64,000 nt of DNA, taken from the NCBI GenBank assembly GCA_965237785.1, contig OZ250159.1, forward strand, positions 1,364,001-1,428,000. Direction: 5' to 3'. The translations under genes and the position numbers were made by a program. Of this stretch, positions 17,327 through 25,632 are shown piece by piece; position 1 is the stretch's first letter; each line of letters starts with the position of its first letter. The notes under the pieces are model-generated. The model searched no databases. It worked only from the letters and a program-made list of their open reading frames with translations, and had not been told where the DNA came from. This DNA is from UBA6522 sp965237785. Its GTDB lineage: Bacteria; Pseudomonadota; Gammaproteobacteria; Steroidobacterales; Rariloculaceae.

Positions 17327-18034
17327 TCAATTCTCGGCCGGGCGGCGAAAGTGGTAATCGTAAGGCGTCCCCGCCCCACGTGCGTTGGCCCAGATCGAAA
17401 GCATGCCCTCGAGCACATGGGCGGCGCCTACCGGCCCCACGTCCATGGGCTCCAGACCCATGCCCGCCACCAGTTCGGCTATTCGGGCCTTGGCTTCGGC
17501 GTCATTGCCCGCCAACGGAATGGTGACCGGACCGCCCGGATCGATCATCGTGCGGAAATTCAGCGTGTTGAATGCCTTGACCACATGAGCATCGGGCGCG
17601 GCCGCCTGGATCAATTCGGCGTTTGACGTTGCCGCCGTGTAATAGGCGTATCCGTCGTCCCTGCGCTCGAGGATGTTCGTGGGATCCAGGATGATTTTTC
17701 CGGACAGGTCACCGAGTCCCTGCACGACCTCCTCGACGACTCCGCCCGGAACGGCCAATACGACGATATCGGCACCGGCCACCGCTTCGGTCTGCGTCGT
17801 GGCCGAGGCATTGCCGCCGGTTTGCTCCACCAGCGATGTCACCTCGTCCCGACCCGGGTCCCGGGAACCGTAGACGATGTCATGCCCCTGGGCGGCGAAT
17901 TCCGGCCCGAGGGCGCTTGCGACGTTGCCGGTACCGATGACGGCGATGGTATCGGCCATCGCGGGTCCCTGTAACGCCCAACCCATGGCGAGTGCGGCGA
18001 ACCAGACAGAACATCTTTTCAATGGTGCGATCAT
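17327..18034 (-). CDS. Exported NADP-dependent F420-type oxidoreductase-like protein
   Basis: A 235-residue protein with a signal peptide (SVWFAALAMGWALQGPAMA) followed directly by a Rossmann domain: IAVIGTGNVASALGPEFAAQGH is the dinucleotide-binding start and YGSRDPGRDE the NADP-preferring turn. The family is the NADP oxidoreductase coenzyme F420-dependent group, normally cytosolic. The export signal is unusual because NADP is scarce in the periplasm. The gene converges with the exported methyltransferase-like gene. Substrate unknown. Confidence 0.72.
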   Translation of the reverse strand: MIAPLKRCSVWFAALAMGWALQGPAMADTIAVIGTGNVASALGPEFAAQGHDIVYGSRDPGRDEVTSLVEQTGGNASATTQTEAVAGADIVVLAVPGGVVEEVVQGLGDLSGKIILDPTNILERRDDGYAYYTAATSNAELIQAAAPDAHVVKAFNTLNFRTMIDPGGPVTIPLAGNDAEAKARIAELVAGMGLEPMDVGPVGAAHVLEGMLSIWANARGAGTPYDYHFRRPAEN

Positions 18035-18110
18035 GTTTTTTCTCCCAACTGCTCGCAGCGAAATTTTGTGTCAAATGCTCAATTGGCGATCAATAGTAAC
18101 CCAGGAGTGA

Positions 18111-19307
18111 CTATTCGTTTTTGTAAACGACGCCCCCCTTCATTACGAAGGATACCTGCAGCAGCGCGCGAATTTCCTCAAGCGGGCTTAAGCCATGTGT
18201 CATCAGTCCAGATCCGACATCACTCCCGGCCGCGATCACCACTCCAGCCTGATGAGCCATCGCAACACCTTTCGGTTGCAATTCCAGGAACTGATTTTTC
18301 CGTACTTTCTGGTATGGGACCAAGGCGGCAAGATACTCTTCATTCCATTGCGTTATGTACGCCAGCGTGGGGACAAAGATCGCTCCCGTCGCCACATAAA
18401 GGCGGATCGATTCCCGATCCGGGAATGAGCCGTGTTCGATTGAATCGACCCCATTCCGCAATGCGGCGTTAATGCTGGCTGTCCCGTGAGCATGGGCTGA
18501 AACCGGGCGCAACATACTGTGGGCTGTATCCACCACTGACTTTATTTCATCGTCAAACATTTCCGGCGGATCGTCAGGACCGCCATTATCTTCACTGCCG
18601 CTACCGGAGACAGCGATTTTGATGAAGTCTGCCCCACGGCGAATCTGCTCCCTCGCCTTCCAACGGCATGCATCGGACCCATCGCAAAGTGGACCGGGTA
18701 ACGCCGGTTCCCAACTGTTGCCATCCGTCACGTGCAATTGCTCACCGGCAAGGAAAATTCTGGGGCCGTAAATGAGGCCTCTATCTATACCGTCGCGCAC
18801 ACTGAATACGGCAGGGCCATCCGATCCAGCGTCGCGCACCGTCGTATATCCCGCCATCAGGGCGGTCTGCGCGTTGCCTGTGGCAACGACCGCTGCATCT
18901 GCTTCGTTGTTTACCCTTGAGCCGAAGACTCGTCTCGCGTCATCCATCAGGAGACCTGGTACGCCACTTTGAAGATGAACATGCATATCCATCAAGCCGG
19001 GAAGAACGAATCGATCCCTGAGAGACCAGAGTTCCGCATCGCCGGTCGCGGCGTCCGCCGCCGAAACATAGCCATCCAAAACAGCTTCGATCAAACCGTT
19101 CCTGATAACTATCGTTTTTTCGCTCTCAGGCGGCTCGCCTGGCACCGCGAGCAGTGTCCCGGCGTGGACGACCACCCAGGCGTCCGTATCGTCGTCTTGC
19201 GCGTTCGACGAAGATGGCATTGCAACCGTCAGCGCAACACCTAGACAAACCGAAACTGTAGACAATCCAATCCATAACGTTCGCGTCGAGCGTCTTTCCG
19301 AATTCAT
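18111..19307 (-). CDS. Exported amidohydrolase with truncated C-terminal region
   Basis: A 398-residue metal-dependent hydrolase of the imidazolonepropionase/dipeptidase-like branch. It has a signal peptide (LWIGLSTVSVCLGVALTVA ... SNAQ), the HxH motif MDMHVHLQ, the metal-bridging lysine in DFIKIAVSG, SAHAHGT, SIEHGS and the Asp in AAGSDVGSG. The family normally continues about 60 residues after the SPLEEIR helix with a GTLEPGK-ADL strand. Here LEEIRALLQ runs straight into the family's terminal FVMKGGVVYKN, so part of the C-terminal region appears missing. The ATG at 19307 follows GGAGG. Confidence 0.78.
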   Translation of the reverse strand: MNSERRSTRTLWIGLSTVSVCLGVALTVAMPSSSNAQDDDTDAWVVVHAGTLLAVPGEPPESEKTIVIRNGLIEAVLDGYVSAADAATGDAELWSLRDRFVLPGLMDMHVHLQSGVPGLLMDDARRVFGSRVNNEADAAVVATGNAQTALMAGYTTVRDAGSDGPAVFSVRDGIDRGLIYGPRIFLAGEQLHVTDGNSWEPALPGPLCDGSDACRWKAREQIRRGADFIKIAVSGSGSEDNGGPDDPPEMFDDEIKSVVDTAHSMLRPVSAHAHGTASINAALRNGVDSIEHGSFPDRESIRLYVATGAIFVPTLAYITQWNEEYLAALVPYQKVRKNQFLELQPKGVAMAHQAGVVIAAGSDVGSGLMTHGLSPLEEIRALLQVSFVMKGGVVYKNE

Positions 19308-19355
19308 TGTTGTTCCTCCAATCATTTGTTCTTCGGTGCAGTGCCTCAGTGATCC

Positions 19356-20600
19356 CTACGGTCCGCTACCCTCGCCCCCCCAGATTCCGCGATAATCCAA
19401 CGATGAAGCGTAGACAAGCGTGGCATCCAGGTTCATCCGGTCGAAACCGGTCACCTCATAGAGGGCTTCGAAAGCTGTCGCGGCGTCCGCGGATTCGGAA
19501 CCCAATGCGCCTTCCAGCGCGCTTATGTCACTAAGCGTAGCGATTGCCTGAGCGGTGTGCATCAACCCGGAATCGCGGGTTCCCGCAACGATCAGAAATT
19601 GATTGCCTGCGGGCCCCGGGAACGTCGATACCAGCCCATAGTCCTCGTATTCGCTCTCGCCGGGAATGCCGGCGCCGCTGGTGTAGTACTCCCCGGTACC
19701 AAGATTCTGAAGCTCGTCGTAGCTTTCCCCAACGCGCAAGCCGGAAGCCGCAAAGACAAAGTCCATGAGAGTCCCCAGGGCACTGATGTATCCCACATAG
19801 AGAATGTGATTTGACTTCAGATCCGCCACGCGCATTTCGGTCATGGACGTGATTCGAACCGGTTTGTCCGCCGCGTAGACGACGCGCAACAAATCCACCA
19901 GGGCGGCGGCGCTCCCCTGCGGCAGGTAGGTCAGGTCGAGATCCAGGTACCCCGCCTGAAGCTCGGGCTCGGTCATGAACAGGCTGTCCAGATCGTCGCT
20001 GGAATTGACGTCGAATTCCCTGACCAGGCGACGGACGGTCCCGAATTCGTCAAGTTCGGCAAAGATGAAGTAGTCCCCGACCACTACCAGCAGCGGCAGC
20101 TCGTCGTCGAGCAAGCTGGACCAGACGGGCGACTCCGCCACCTCCGCCAACTCGCCGGGGGGTGGACCGCCCGGCCTGAGCACGGCGAACGTGACCACGT
20201 TGATCAGTATCAGCACCGCGACTGCAACCGCCCACAGGAGGGGCGGAGAACGAACGTGTCGCGCGGTCGCCGCCTCCTCCATGGGTACAACCGCCAAACG
20301 GTACTCGCCCTTTGGTATGGCAAGCCGCCCTTCTTTGCCGGGAGGCTGCGCGGCGTAGAACTTATCGAGCTTCTGGCGAAGATTATGTATGTATACCCGG
20401 ACAAAGGCGTCGTGGTTCGGATCGAAATCGCTTCCTTTGTCGAATACCTCGGCGGCGATTTCAATCTCCTTTGGACGCCGGCCCTGCTGCGAACACCGGA
20501 CCAGATACTCCAATAGCCGAGCGTAGGAACGCGAGCGCCCGAAGGCGCCATGATCGATGATTTTTCGAGCCTCCGCGGCTATGGCTTTGACATTCGACAT
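19356..20600 (-). CDS. Membrane-anchored winged-helix regulator (ToxR/CadC-like layout)
   Basis: A 414-residue protein with three parts: a DNA-binding winged-helix-like domain (about residues 15-103, with RSRSYARLLEYLV and FDPNHDAFVRVYIHNLRQKL), one membrane segment (about 120-141) and a roughly 270-residue extracytoplasmic domain I cannot assign. The N-terminal domain resembles one found on many membrane adenylate-cyclase-like and TPR proteins. The layout implies direct signalling from periplasm to promoter without a kinase. It is divergent from the TonB receptor gene at 20828, and tandem repeats lie between them, so it probably controls that receptor. Start ATG 20600 follows GGGACGG; a GTG at 20645 is possible. 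Confidence 0.7.
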   Translation of the reverse strand: MSNVKAIAAEARKIIDHGAFGRSRSYARLLEYLVRCSQQGRRPKEIEIAAEVFDKGSDFDPNHDAFVRVYIHNLRQKLDKFYAAQPPGKEGRLAIPKGEYRLAVVPMEEAATARHVRSPPLLWAVAVAVLILINVVTFAVLRPGGPPPGELAEVAESPVWSSLLDDELPLLVVVGDYFIFAELDEFGTVRRLVREFDVNSSDDLDSLFMTEPELQAGYLDLDLTYLPQGSAAALVDLLRVVYAADKPVRITSMTEMRVADLKSNHILYVGYISALGTLMDFVFAASGLRVGESYDELQNLGTGEYYTSGAGIPGESEYEDYGLVSTFPGPAGNQFLIVAGTRDSGLMHTAQAIATLSDISALEGALGSESADAATAFEALYEVTGFDRMNLDATLVYASSLDYRGIWGGEGSGP

Positions 20601-20659
20601 TCTGCCGTCCCAGGGAAATTGCTGAATCCATTGGATTACACTCACCTTAGCTCAATTTT

Positions 20660-20681
20660 AACCGTTAATAAACCGTTTATA
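20660..20681. promoter_or_regulatory. Two tandem 11-bp repeats AACCGTTWATA
   Basis: AACCGTTAATA is followed immediately by AACCGTTTATA, so the repeat unit is one helical turn. They lie in an AT-rich island between the membrane regulator gene (start 20600) and the TonB receptor gene (start 20828). Winged-helix regulators of the OmpR/PhoB type bind such direct repeats, so this is a candidate operator for the adjacent regulator. Confidence 0.55.
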
Positions 20682-20827
20682 ACTCTTTGTTTTGAATTAA
20701 AAACTCTAGTATTTGCGGGTACTGCGGCAAGGGCTGGGCCCAGCGCCGCGTCTGAGCGGGAGCGGGTAGCAAATATGGAAACGATTCGAATCAGCGAGTC
20801 CCTTGGCCCACGGAGAGCATTGAAACG

Positions 20828-22819
20828 ATGACTGTCATCAAACGAACATACTTCGACTTACGTCCGGCGGTACTGGCGCTTGTAGTGGCCGGTACGGCAT
20901 TTGGACAAGATTCCAGCAGCGGTATTCAGGAGGAAATTATCGTGTTTGGCGCGCGCCTGGAAGAAACCATCCCACTGGATCTGGAACAATTCGGAAACCG
21001 GGTGGAAATCATTACGGCGGACGAACTGCAACTCGGCGGCTTCAACGATCTCGGACAAAGCTTGCAGATGAAGGTCCCCGGGCTTTATCTCGCGCCCAAG
21101 AATGGGGCTTTTGACTACGTGAATTGCTCGCTTCAGGGCTCGCGCTGTCAGGATATCCTCTGGCTTATCGACGGTGTCAGGATCAACAATCGACTCTACA
21201 ACTCCACGAGTCCCCTGGACACGGTCCCGGCGCACATGGTGGAACGCATCGAAGTTCTCTACGGTGGCCAGGGTATCTTCTACGGGACCCAATCCGTGGC
21301 CGGTGTCGTAAACGTAATAACAAAATCCTTCACCGAAAGTGCCGAAGGCCGCGCTTCGCTCGGCGTCGACGCCAATGACGGAATCCACGCCAACATCGAC
21401 TACCGAACGACGTTGGGCGGCCACCAATTCGTACTCTACGCATCAAACGACGAGGCTGATGGGTTTCAACCGTTCCAGGAACAGGATTACCAACCCAGCG
21501 GCACCGATCGGCATCGCGGGTACGATGTGCTCACGGCTGGCGTGAAATATGGCTACGCTTTCAATCCTGATTCGCACCTTACGCTGCACTACCACCGCAC
21601 GGATAATCAGGTGGATTGGGCTGCGCCGTCGAATCGTGCTCGTTCATTCAACGAACGCGCGGAGGATTTGCTAACGGCCAAATGGGACTATGCGGTGGGC
21701 GACGATATCGAGTTGTTCCTCAAGGGTTACCTTCACGAGTGGGACAGCCATTGGACCCAGCGCGACAACGAACTGGATGCGAACGGCAACCTTACGGGTA
21801 ATCTTATTACTCGGAGCGATCGGGAATACTGGGGCTACGATGACTACGGCCTGACCGCAATGGCGCGGGTCCAGACCGACGGCGGATTCGACTATGCGGT
21901 GGGCTACGAACATCAACGTTTTGCGGGACGCGATGACGTGCTATTGATTGCGGATCAAACCGAGTCGGTTGATGCCTTCTTCGGGCAGATCCGAACCAAT
22001 GATAACCTGCTCGCCAACACCCGATTCGCCTTGGGACTCCGCCATAACCGGCCCAGCGGTGAAGGCGAAGTCACGGTCGGAAATTTCAGCTTCCAACACG
22101 AGTTCAGCGAGACATTTTATGCTCGCGGCAGTGCAGGGACGTCTTTCCGGCTGCCCGACGCCTGGCAGTTATACGGTAACGACCCCTGCTGCACGTTGGG
22201 GAATCCGAACCTGGAAGGCGAAAAGAGCAGCAACATCAATATTGGCGTTGGCGGCACTGTAAGCCGTGGGTTCACCTGGGAGTTCATCGTGTTCAAACGC
22301 GCCGTGGACGACCTGATCGGCAGCGCTAATGGCATGCGCGTCAATACCGACCGAAAAGTGAACTTTGACGGTTGGGAACTCGGCGCCGCCATCGCGTTGA
22401 ACCCGTCATGGACCGCAAGCGTCGACTATGTCAGCACGGCTGCCGAGGCGGAGGGTACGAGCGAGCAAATTACAGACGTTCCAGAAAGCACGTTCAAAGC
22501 CAATCTGACGTATCAGTCGGCCAATTCACCCTACGAATTCAGCGCCTCCCTTCTGAATGTGGGCGATGTTTTCGATTCCGTCTCCGGAGGGATCGGTCGG
22601 GTTGAGCACGGCGGGTACACCATTGTTGATTTCGGCGCTGCGTATCATTTCGGAAATCGCGGCCAACAACGGATCGGCGTTCGCCTTGAAAATGCCTTTG
22701 GCGAGGAATACGCCGCGTCTCTTGGTCGCGCCTTCGTGGACGTAGGCGGCAGTTCGTATCCCTATGAAAACCTTGGCACCCCGCAGACGGTTCACATCTC
22801 CTATGGGTACCAGTTCTAG
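20828..22819 (+). CDS. TonB-dependent outer-membrane receptor
   Basis: A 663-residue receptor with an N-terminal export signal ending near AFGQ, plug motifs IDGVRINNRLYNSTSPLD, ERIEVLYGGQGIFYGTQS and VAGVVNVITK, and a beta-barrel ending in the C-terminal phenylalanine (SYGYQF) needed for outer-membrane assembly. Size and style match siderophore, haem or cobalamin receptors; the ligand is not readable. Cysteines in GSRCQD and NDPCCTLG may form loop disulphides. Downstream, on the same strand, is a PepSY membrane protein often paired with iron-uptake receptors, and upstream a divergent membrane regulator. Confidence 0.92.
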   Translation: MTVIKRTYFDLRPAVLALVVAGTAFGQDSSSGIQEEIIVFGARLEETIPLDLEQFGNRVEIITADELQLGGFNDLGQSLQMKVPGLYLAPKNGAFDYVNCSLQGSRCQDILWLIDGVRINNRLYNSTSPLDTVPAHMVERIEVLYGGQGIFYGTQSVAGVVNVITKSFTESAEGRASLGVDANDGIHANIDYRTTLGGHQFVLYASNDEADGFQPFQEQDYQPSGTDRHRGYDVLTAGVKYGYAFNPDSHLTLHYHRTDNQVDWAAPSNRARSFNERAEDLLTAKWDYAVGDDIELFLKGYLHEWDSHWTQRDNELDANGNLTGNLITRSDREYWGYDDYGLTAMARVQTDGGFDYAVGYEHQRFAGRDDVLLIADQTESVDAFFGQIRTNDNLLANTRFALGLRHNRPSGEGEVTVGNFSFQHEFSETFYARGSAGTSFRLPDAWQLYGNDPCCTLGNPNLEGEKSSNINIGVGGTVSRGFTWEFIVFKRAVDDLIGSANGMRVNTDRKVNFDGWELGAAIALNPSWTASVDYVSTAAEAEGTSEQITDVPESTFKANLTYQSANSPYEFSASLLNVGDVFDSVSGGIGRVEHGGYTIVDFGAAYHFGNRGQQRIGVRLENAFGEEYAASLGRAFVDVGGSSYPYENLGTPQTVHISYGYQF

Positions 22820-22897
22820 TCCGATTACTGTTTAATCGCAGCTTCCGATAGCACGAATAGATTGGCCGGTCATGATTCAGGTCGGCGGTGAAGGCGT

Positions 22898-24361
22898 ATG
22901 GCGAGATTGCTGTTCTTGATCCACCGTTACCTGGGTATTGCCCTGGGGATCGTGATTTCGCTGTGGTGCGTGTCCGGTTTCGTGATGATGTACGTCCAAT
23001 ACCCGGTATTGGACGAGTCGGAGCAGCTGGCGGGATTGGAAACCCTTGACCTTGCCAATTGCTGCCGCATTCCCGAAGATTTCAGTAACATTCCAGTCGA
23101 GCGGTTCCGGCTTGAAATGCTCGACGGGCGTCCGGCGCTCCGACTCATGGCGGGCCGGTTTAAATACGTTATCGACGTCCGAAACGGGGAGTACCTGCCT
23201 GGGTTCTCCGAATCGAATGCCCGGTCTATCGCGGCCACCGCCGCCGGCGAATTCGGACTGGGCGGCGAACTCCAGTTGCTGGATTTGCTGGAGCAGGACC
23301 AGTGGACCGTGTATCCCTCGTTCGGTACTCACCGGCCTCTGTATCATTTCGCGGTAAACGACTCCGTTGGGACGGAGTTCTACGTATCCAGCACCACCGG
23401 GGAAGTGGTCCAGATGACCACGTCCCGGGAACGCTTCTGGAATTGGATGGGATCGGTCATTCACTGGCTTTACCCGACGGTGCTGCGCCAACACACCTAC
23501 ATCTGGATACAGACTGTGATTTGGCTGACGGTTTTCAGCCTGTTTCTCACGGTGGTCGGTATCTACATCGGAATTCTGCAATATGGGAGTCGGCGTAACG
23601 GACGTCGATCGCCTTACCGAGGATGGGCGCTCTGGCATCACTATGCCGGGCTCGTCTTCGGGTTGTTCACACTGATATGGCTCTTCAGCGGGATATTCTC
23701 CGTGAACCCCTGGGGTGCGCTCGAGGGTCGCAGTTTCGGTCCCGAGTACACTCGGCTCAGGGGATTGCAGCTCGATTACAACACGTCCGCCCGGTTAGTC
23801 GGCGCTTTGACCGCCGACAACGTGCCGGATTCCGTCGTGCGACTCGACGGATCGGCAGTCGGCGGCGAGCTTCAGATTATCGCCACACACAAGCAGGGCC
23901 AACGGGTGCGGCTAAGTCCCTACACGCTTGAAACGGAAGCGTTATCGCCTGGTTTTTTCGCCGATGCCGGACCGGCGATGAGACCCGGGGTCGCCGTCAG
24001 CGAAGCCGACTGGATCAGCACCGGAGACGCCTACTACTTCAGCCACCACGTGCCGAGACGCTTTCCGGTCTTCCGGATACAGTACGAGGATGGCGAACGG
24101 CTGTATCTTGACAGCGTCAGCGGCGAACTTGCCTATGCGGCGGACCGGGAACGGCAGTGGTATCGCTGGGTGTTCAACGCGCTGCATCGCGGGGACTTTT
24201 CGAGGCTGATCCGGAGCCGGCCGCTTTGGGATCTGATGATGTGGCCACTGATGCTGGGCGTCACCGCAGGCGCTATAACCGGCACGTGGCTTGGAATCCG
24301 CTGGCTAATTCGGTCCTTCAGATTTCGTCGGACCAGTCCCTCTCCTCGAGCAACGTTCTGA
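22898..24361 (+). CDS. PepSY-associated membrane protein
   Basis: A 487-residue inner-membrane protein with the usual PepSY_TM layout: an N-terminal helix (LLFLIHRYLGIALGIVISLW), periplasmic PepSY segments, two central helices (about residues 207-227 and 247-268) and a last helix near residue 450. Conserved His-containing spots are HRYLGI, HWLYPT, LWHHYAGL and ALHRGDFS. Relatives near TonB receptors are implicated in reducing ferric siderophores. It likely works with the receptor 79 bases upstream. Its 3' end overlaps the convergent E2 gene by 44 bases. Confidence 0.85.
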   Translation: MARLLFLIHRYLGIALGIVISLWCVSGFVMMYVQYPVLDESEQLAGLETLDLANCCRIPEDFSNIPVERFRLEMLDGRPALRLMAGRFKYVIDVRNGEYLPGFSESNARSIAATAAGEFGLGGELQLLDLLEQDQWTVYPSFGTHRPLYHFAVNDSVGTEFYVSSTTGEVVQMTTSRERFWNWMGSVIHWLYPTVLRQHTYIWIQTVIWLTVFSLFLTVVGIYIGILQYGSRRNGRRSPYRGWALWHHYAGLVFGLFTLIWLFSGIFSVNPWGALEGRSFGPEYTRLRGLQLDYNTSARLVGALTADNVPDSVVRLDGSAVGGELQIIATHKQGQRVRLSPYTLETEALSPGFFADAGPAMRPGVAVSEADWISTGDAYYFSHHVPRRFPVFRIQYEDGERLYLDSVSGELAYAADRERQWYRWVFNALHRGDFSRLIRSRPLWDLMMWPLMLGVTAGAITGTWLGIRWLIRSFRFRRTSPSPRATF

Positions 24362-25607
24362 TCTTGTGCAGGAAGGCCGCGGAATACGCGCCGTCGATGG
24401 CCCGATGATCGAAGGACTGGGCCAATATCCCCACCGGACGAATGGCAATTGAATCGCCTCCCGGCGACTCCACCACGACCGGCCGCTTGCGCACGGCATC
24501 CACCGAAAGAATGGCCACCTGGGGCTGATTGATTATCGCCCCGGTCAGGAGTGTCCCGTAGGAACCGTTGTTGGAGAGGGTGTAGGTGCCGCCGGAGTAC
24601 TCATCGGGGGCGAGGCTCCCTTCCCTGGCGCGACGGCTGATATCGTGAATGCGGCTCGCCAGACCGGCGACCGTCAGGCCGTCCGCATCCCGGATGACCG
24701 GTGCGACCAAACCCTCGAAATTCAGGTTGACCGCGATACTGAGGTGCACGGCCTTGTGGAGCAGCAACCCGTCACCGTCGACGCTGGCGTTGACACGCGG
24801 AAACTCGCGCAGCGCCCGGCAAACCGCGCGCGCGATGAACGGCAGATACGTCAGCGAGAATCCGTGCTTTGCGCGCCAGTTGTCCCGATGCCGCGAGCGG
24901 ACCCGGTCGACGCCGGCGAAGTCCACTTCAACGGCCTGCATCACATGGGCACTGGTCGCCTTGGATCGCACCATATGCTCGGCGGTCACCCGGCGGATTC
25001 GGTCGAAGGGCACGCGCGCGCCGTCTTCGGGCAACGCGGACGGCGGCTTGGACGGTGGGGTCGGCGCGCGAGGTGTCTCGGCAACCGGCTTGGCATCCCT
25101 GGTCTCGATAAACGCCATGACATCGGCACGCGTGATACGGCCGTTCCGCCCCGATCCGGCGATCTCCCGGGCATCCAGTCCGTGCTCGCCGATCAAACGC
25201 CGCACGACGGGCGACAGACGCAGGCGCTGCGACGCATGGCCAGGCCGTCCGCTCGCCGCGGGTTGCGACTTCGGCGCGTCTGCCGCTTTGGAGTCGGAAC
25301 CAGGCGCGGCGGAGGGGCTCCCCGCCCCGTTTGCGCCATCGGACGGTTTCGAGTCAGCGGACGGTTCAGCCGCGTCCGGCGCGTTAATGACCGCGAGCAC
25401 CGTGCCCACGTCCACGGTTTCGCCTTCCTGGACCAGGACCGACGTCATTACACCGTCCATGGGGGCCGGGACCTCGGTGGCGGCCTTGTCCGTTTCCACG
25501 TCGAGGAGGATCTCGTCCTTGGCGACCGTGTCGCCTTCCTTCTTGTGCCAGGCAGCCACCGTGCCTTCGGCCACGGTCTCTCCGAGTTGGGGCATCAGGA
25601 CGTTCAT
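24318..25607 (-). CDS. 2-oxoacid dehydrogenase E2 (dihydrolipoamide acyltransferase)
   Basis: A 429-residue core enzyme of a 2-oxoacid dehydrogenase complex. The N-terminal lipoyl domain carries DVETDKA with the lipoylated lysine (K41). An Ala/Pro/Ser-rich linker follows, then a peripheral-subunit-binding domain (SPVVRRLIGEHGLDAREIAGSG) and a catalytic domain with SFDHRAIDGA. The gene follows E1-beta by 25 bases. No E3 gene is in the window, so E3 must be shared. Whether the substrate is pyruvate, acetoin or branched-chain oxoacids is not resolved. An upstream TTG at 25631 is less likely than the ATG at 25607. Confidence 0.92.
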   Translation of the reverse strand: MNVLMPQLGETVAEGTVAAWHKKEGDTVAKDEILLDVETDKAATEVPAPMDGVMTSVLVQEGETVDVGTVLAVINAPDAAEPSADSKPSDGANGAGSPSAAPGSDSKAADAPKSQPAASGRPGHASQRLRLSPVVRRLIGEHGLDAREIAGSGRNGRITRADVMAFIETRDAKPVAETPRAPTPPSKPPSALPEDGARVPFDRIRRVTAEHMVRSKATSAHVMQAVEVDFAGVDRVRSRHRDNWRAKHGFSLTYLPFIARAVCRALREFPRVNASVDGDGLLLHKAVHLSIAVNLNFEGLVAPVIRDADGLTVAGLASRIHDISRRAREGSLAPDEYSGGTYTLSNNGSYGTLLTGAIINQPQVAILSVDAVRKRPVVVESPGGDSIAIRPVGILAQSFDHRAIDGAYSAAFLHKIRTLLEERDWSDEI

Positions 25608-25632
25608 GGTTCCAGTATCGGGTCCGTTCAAG

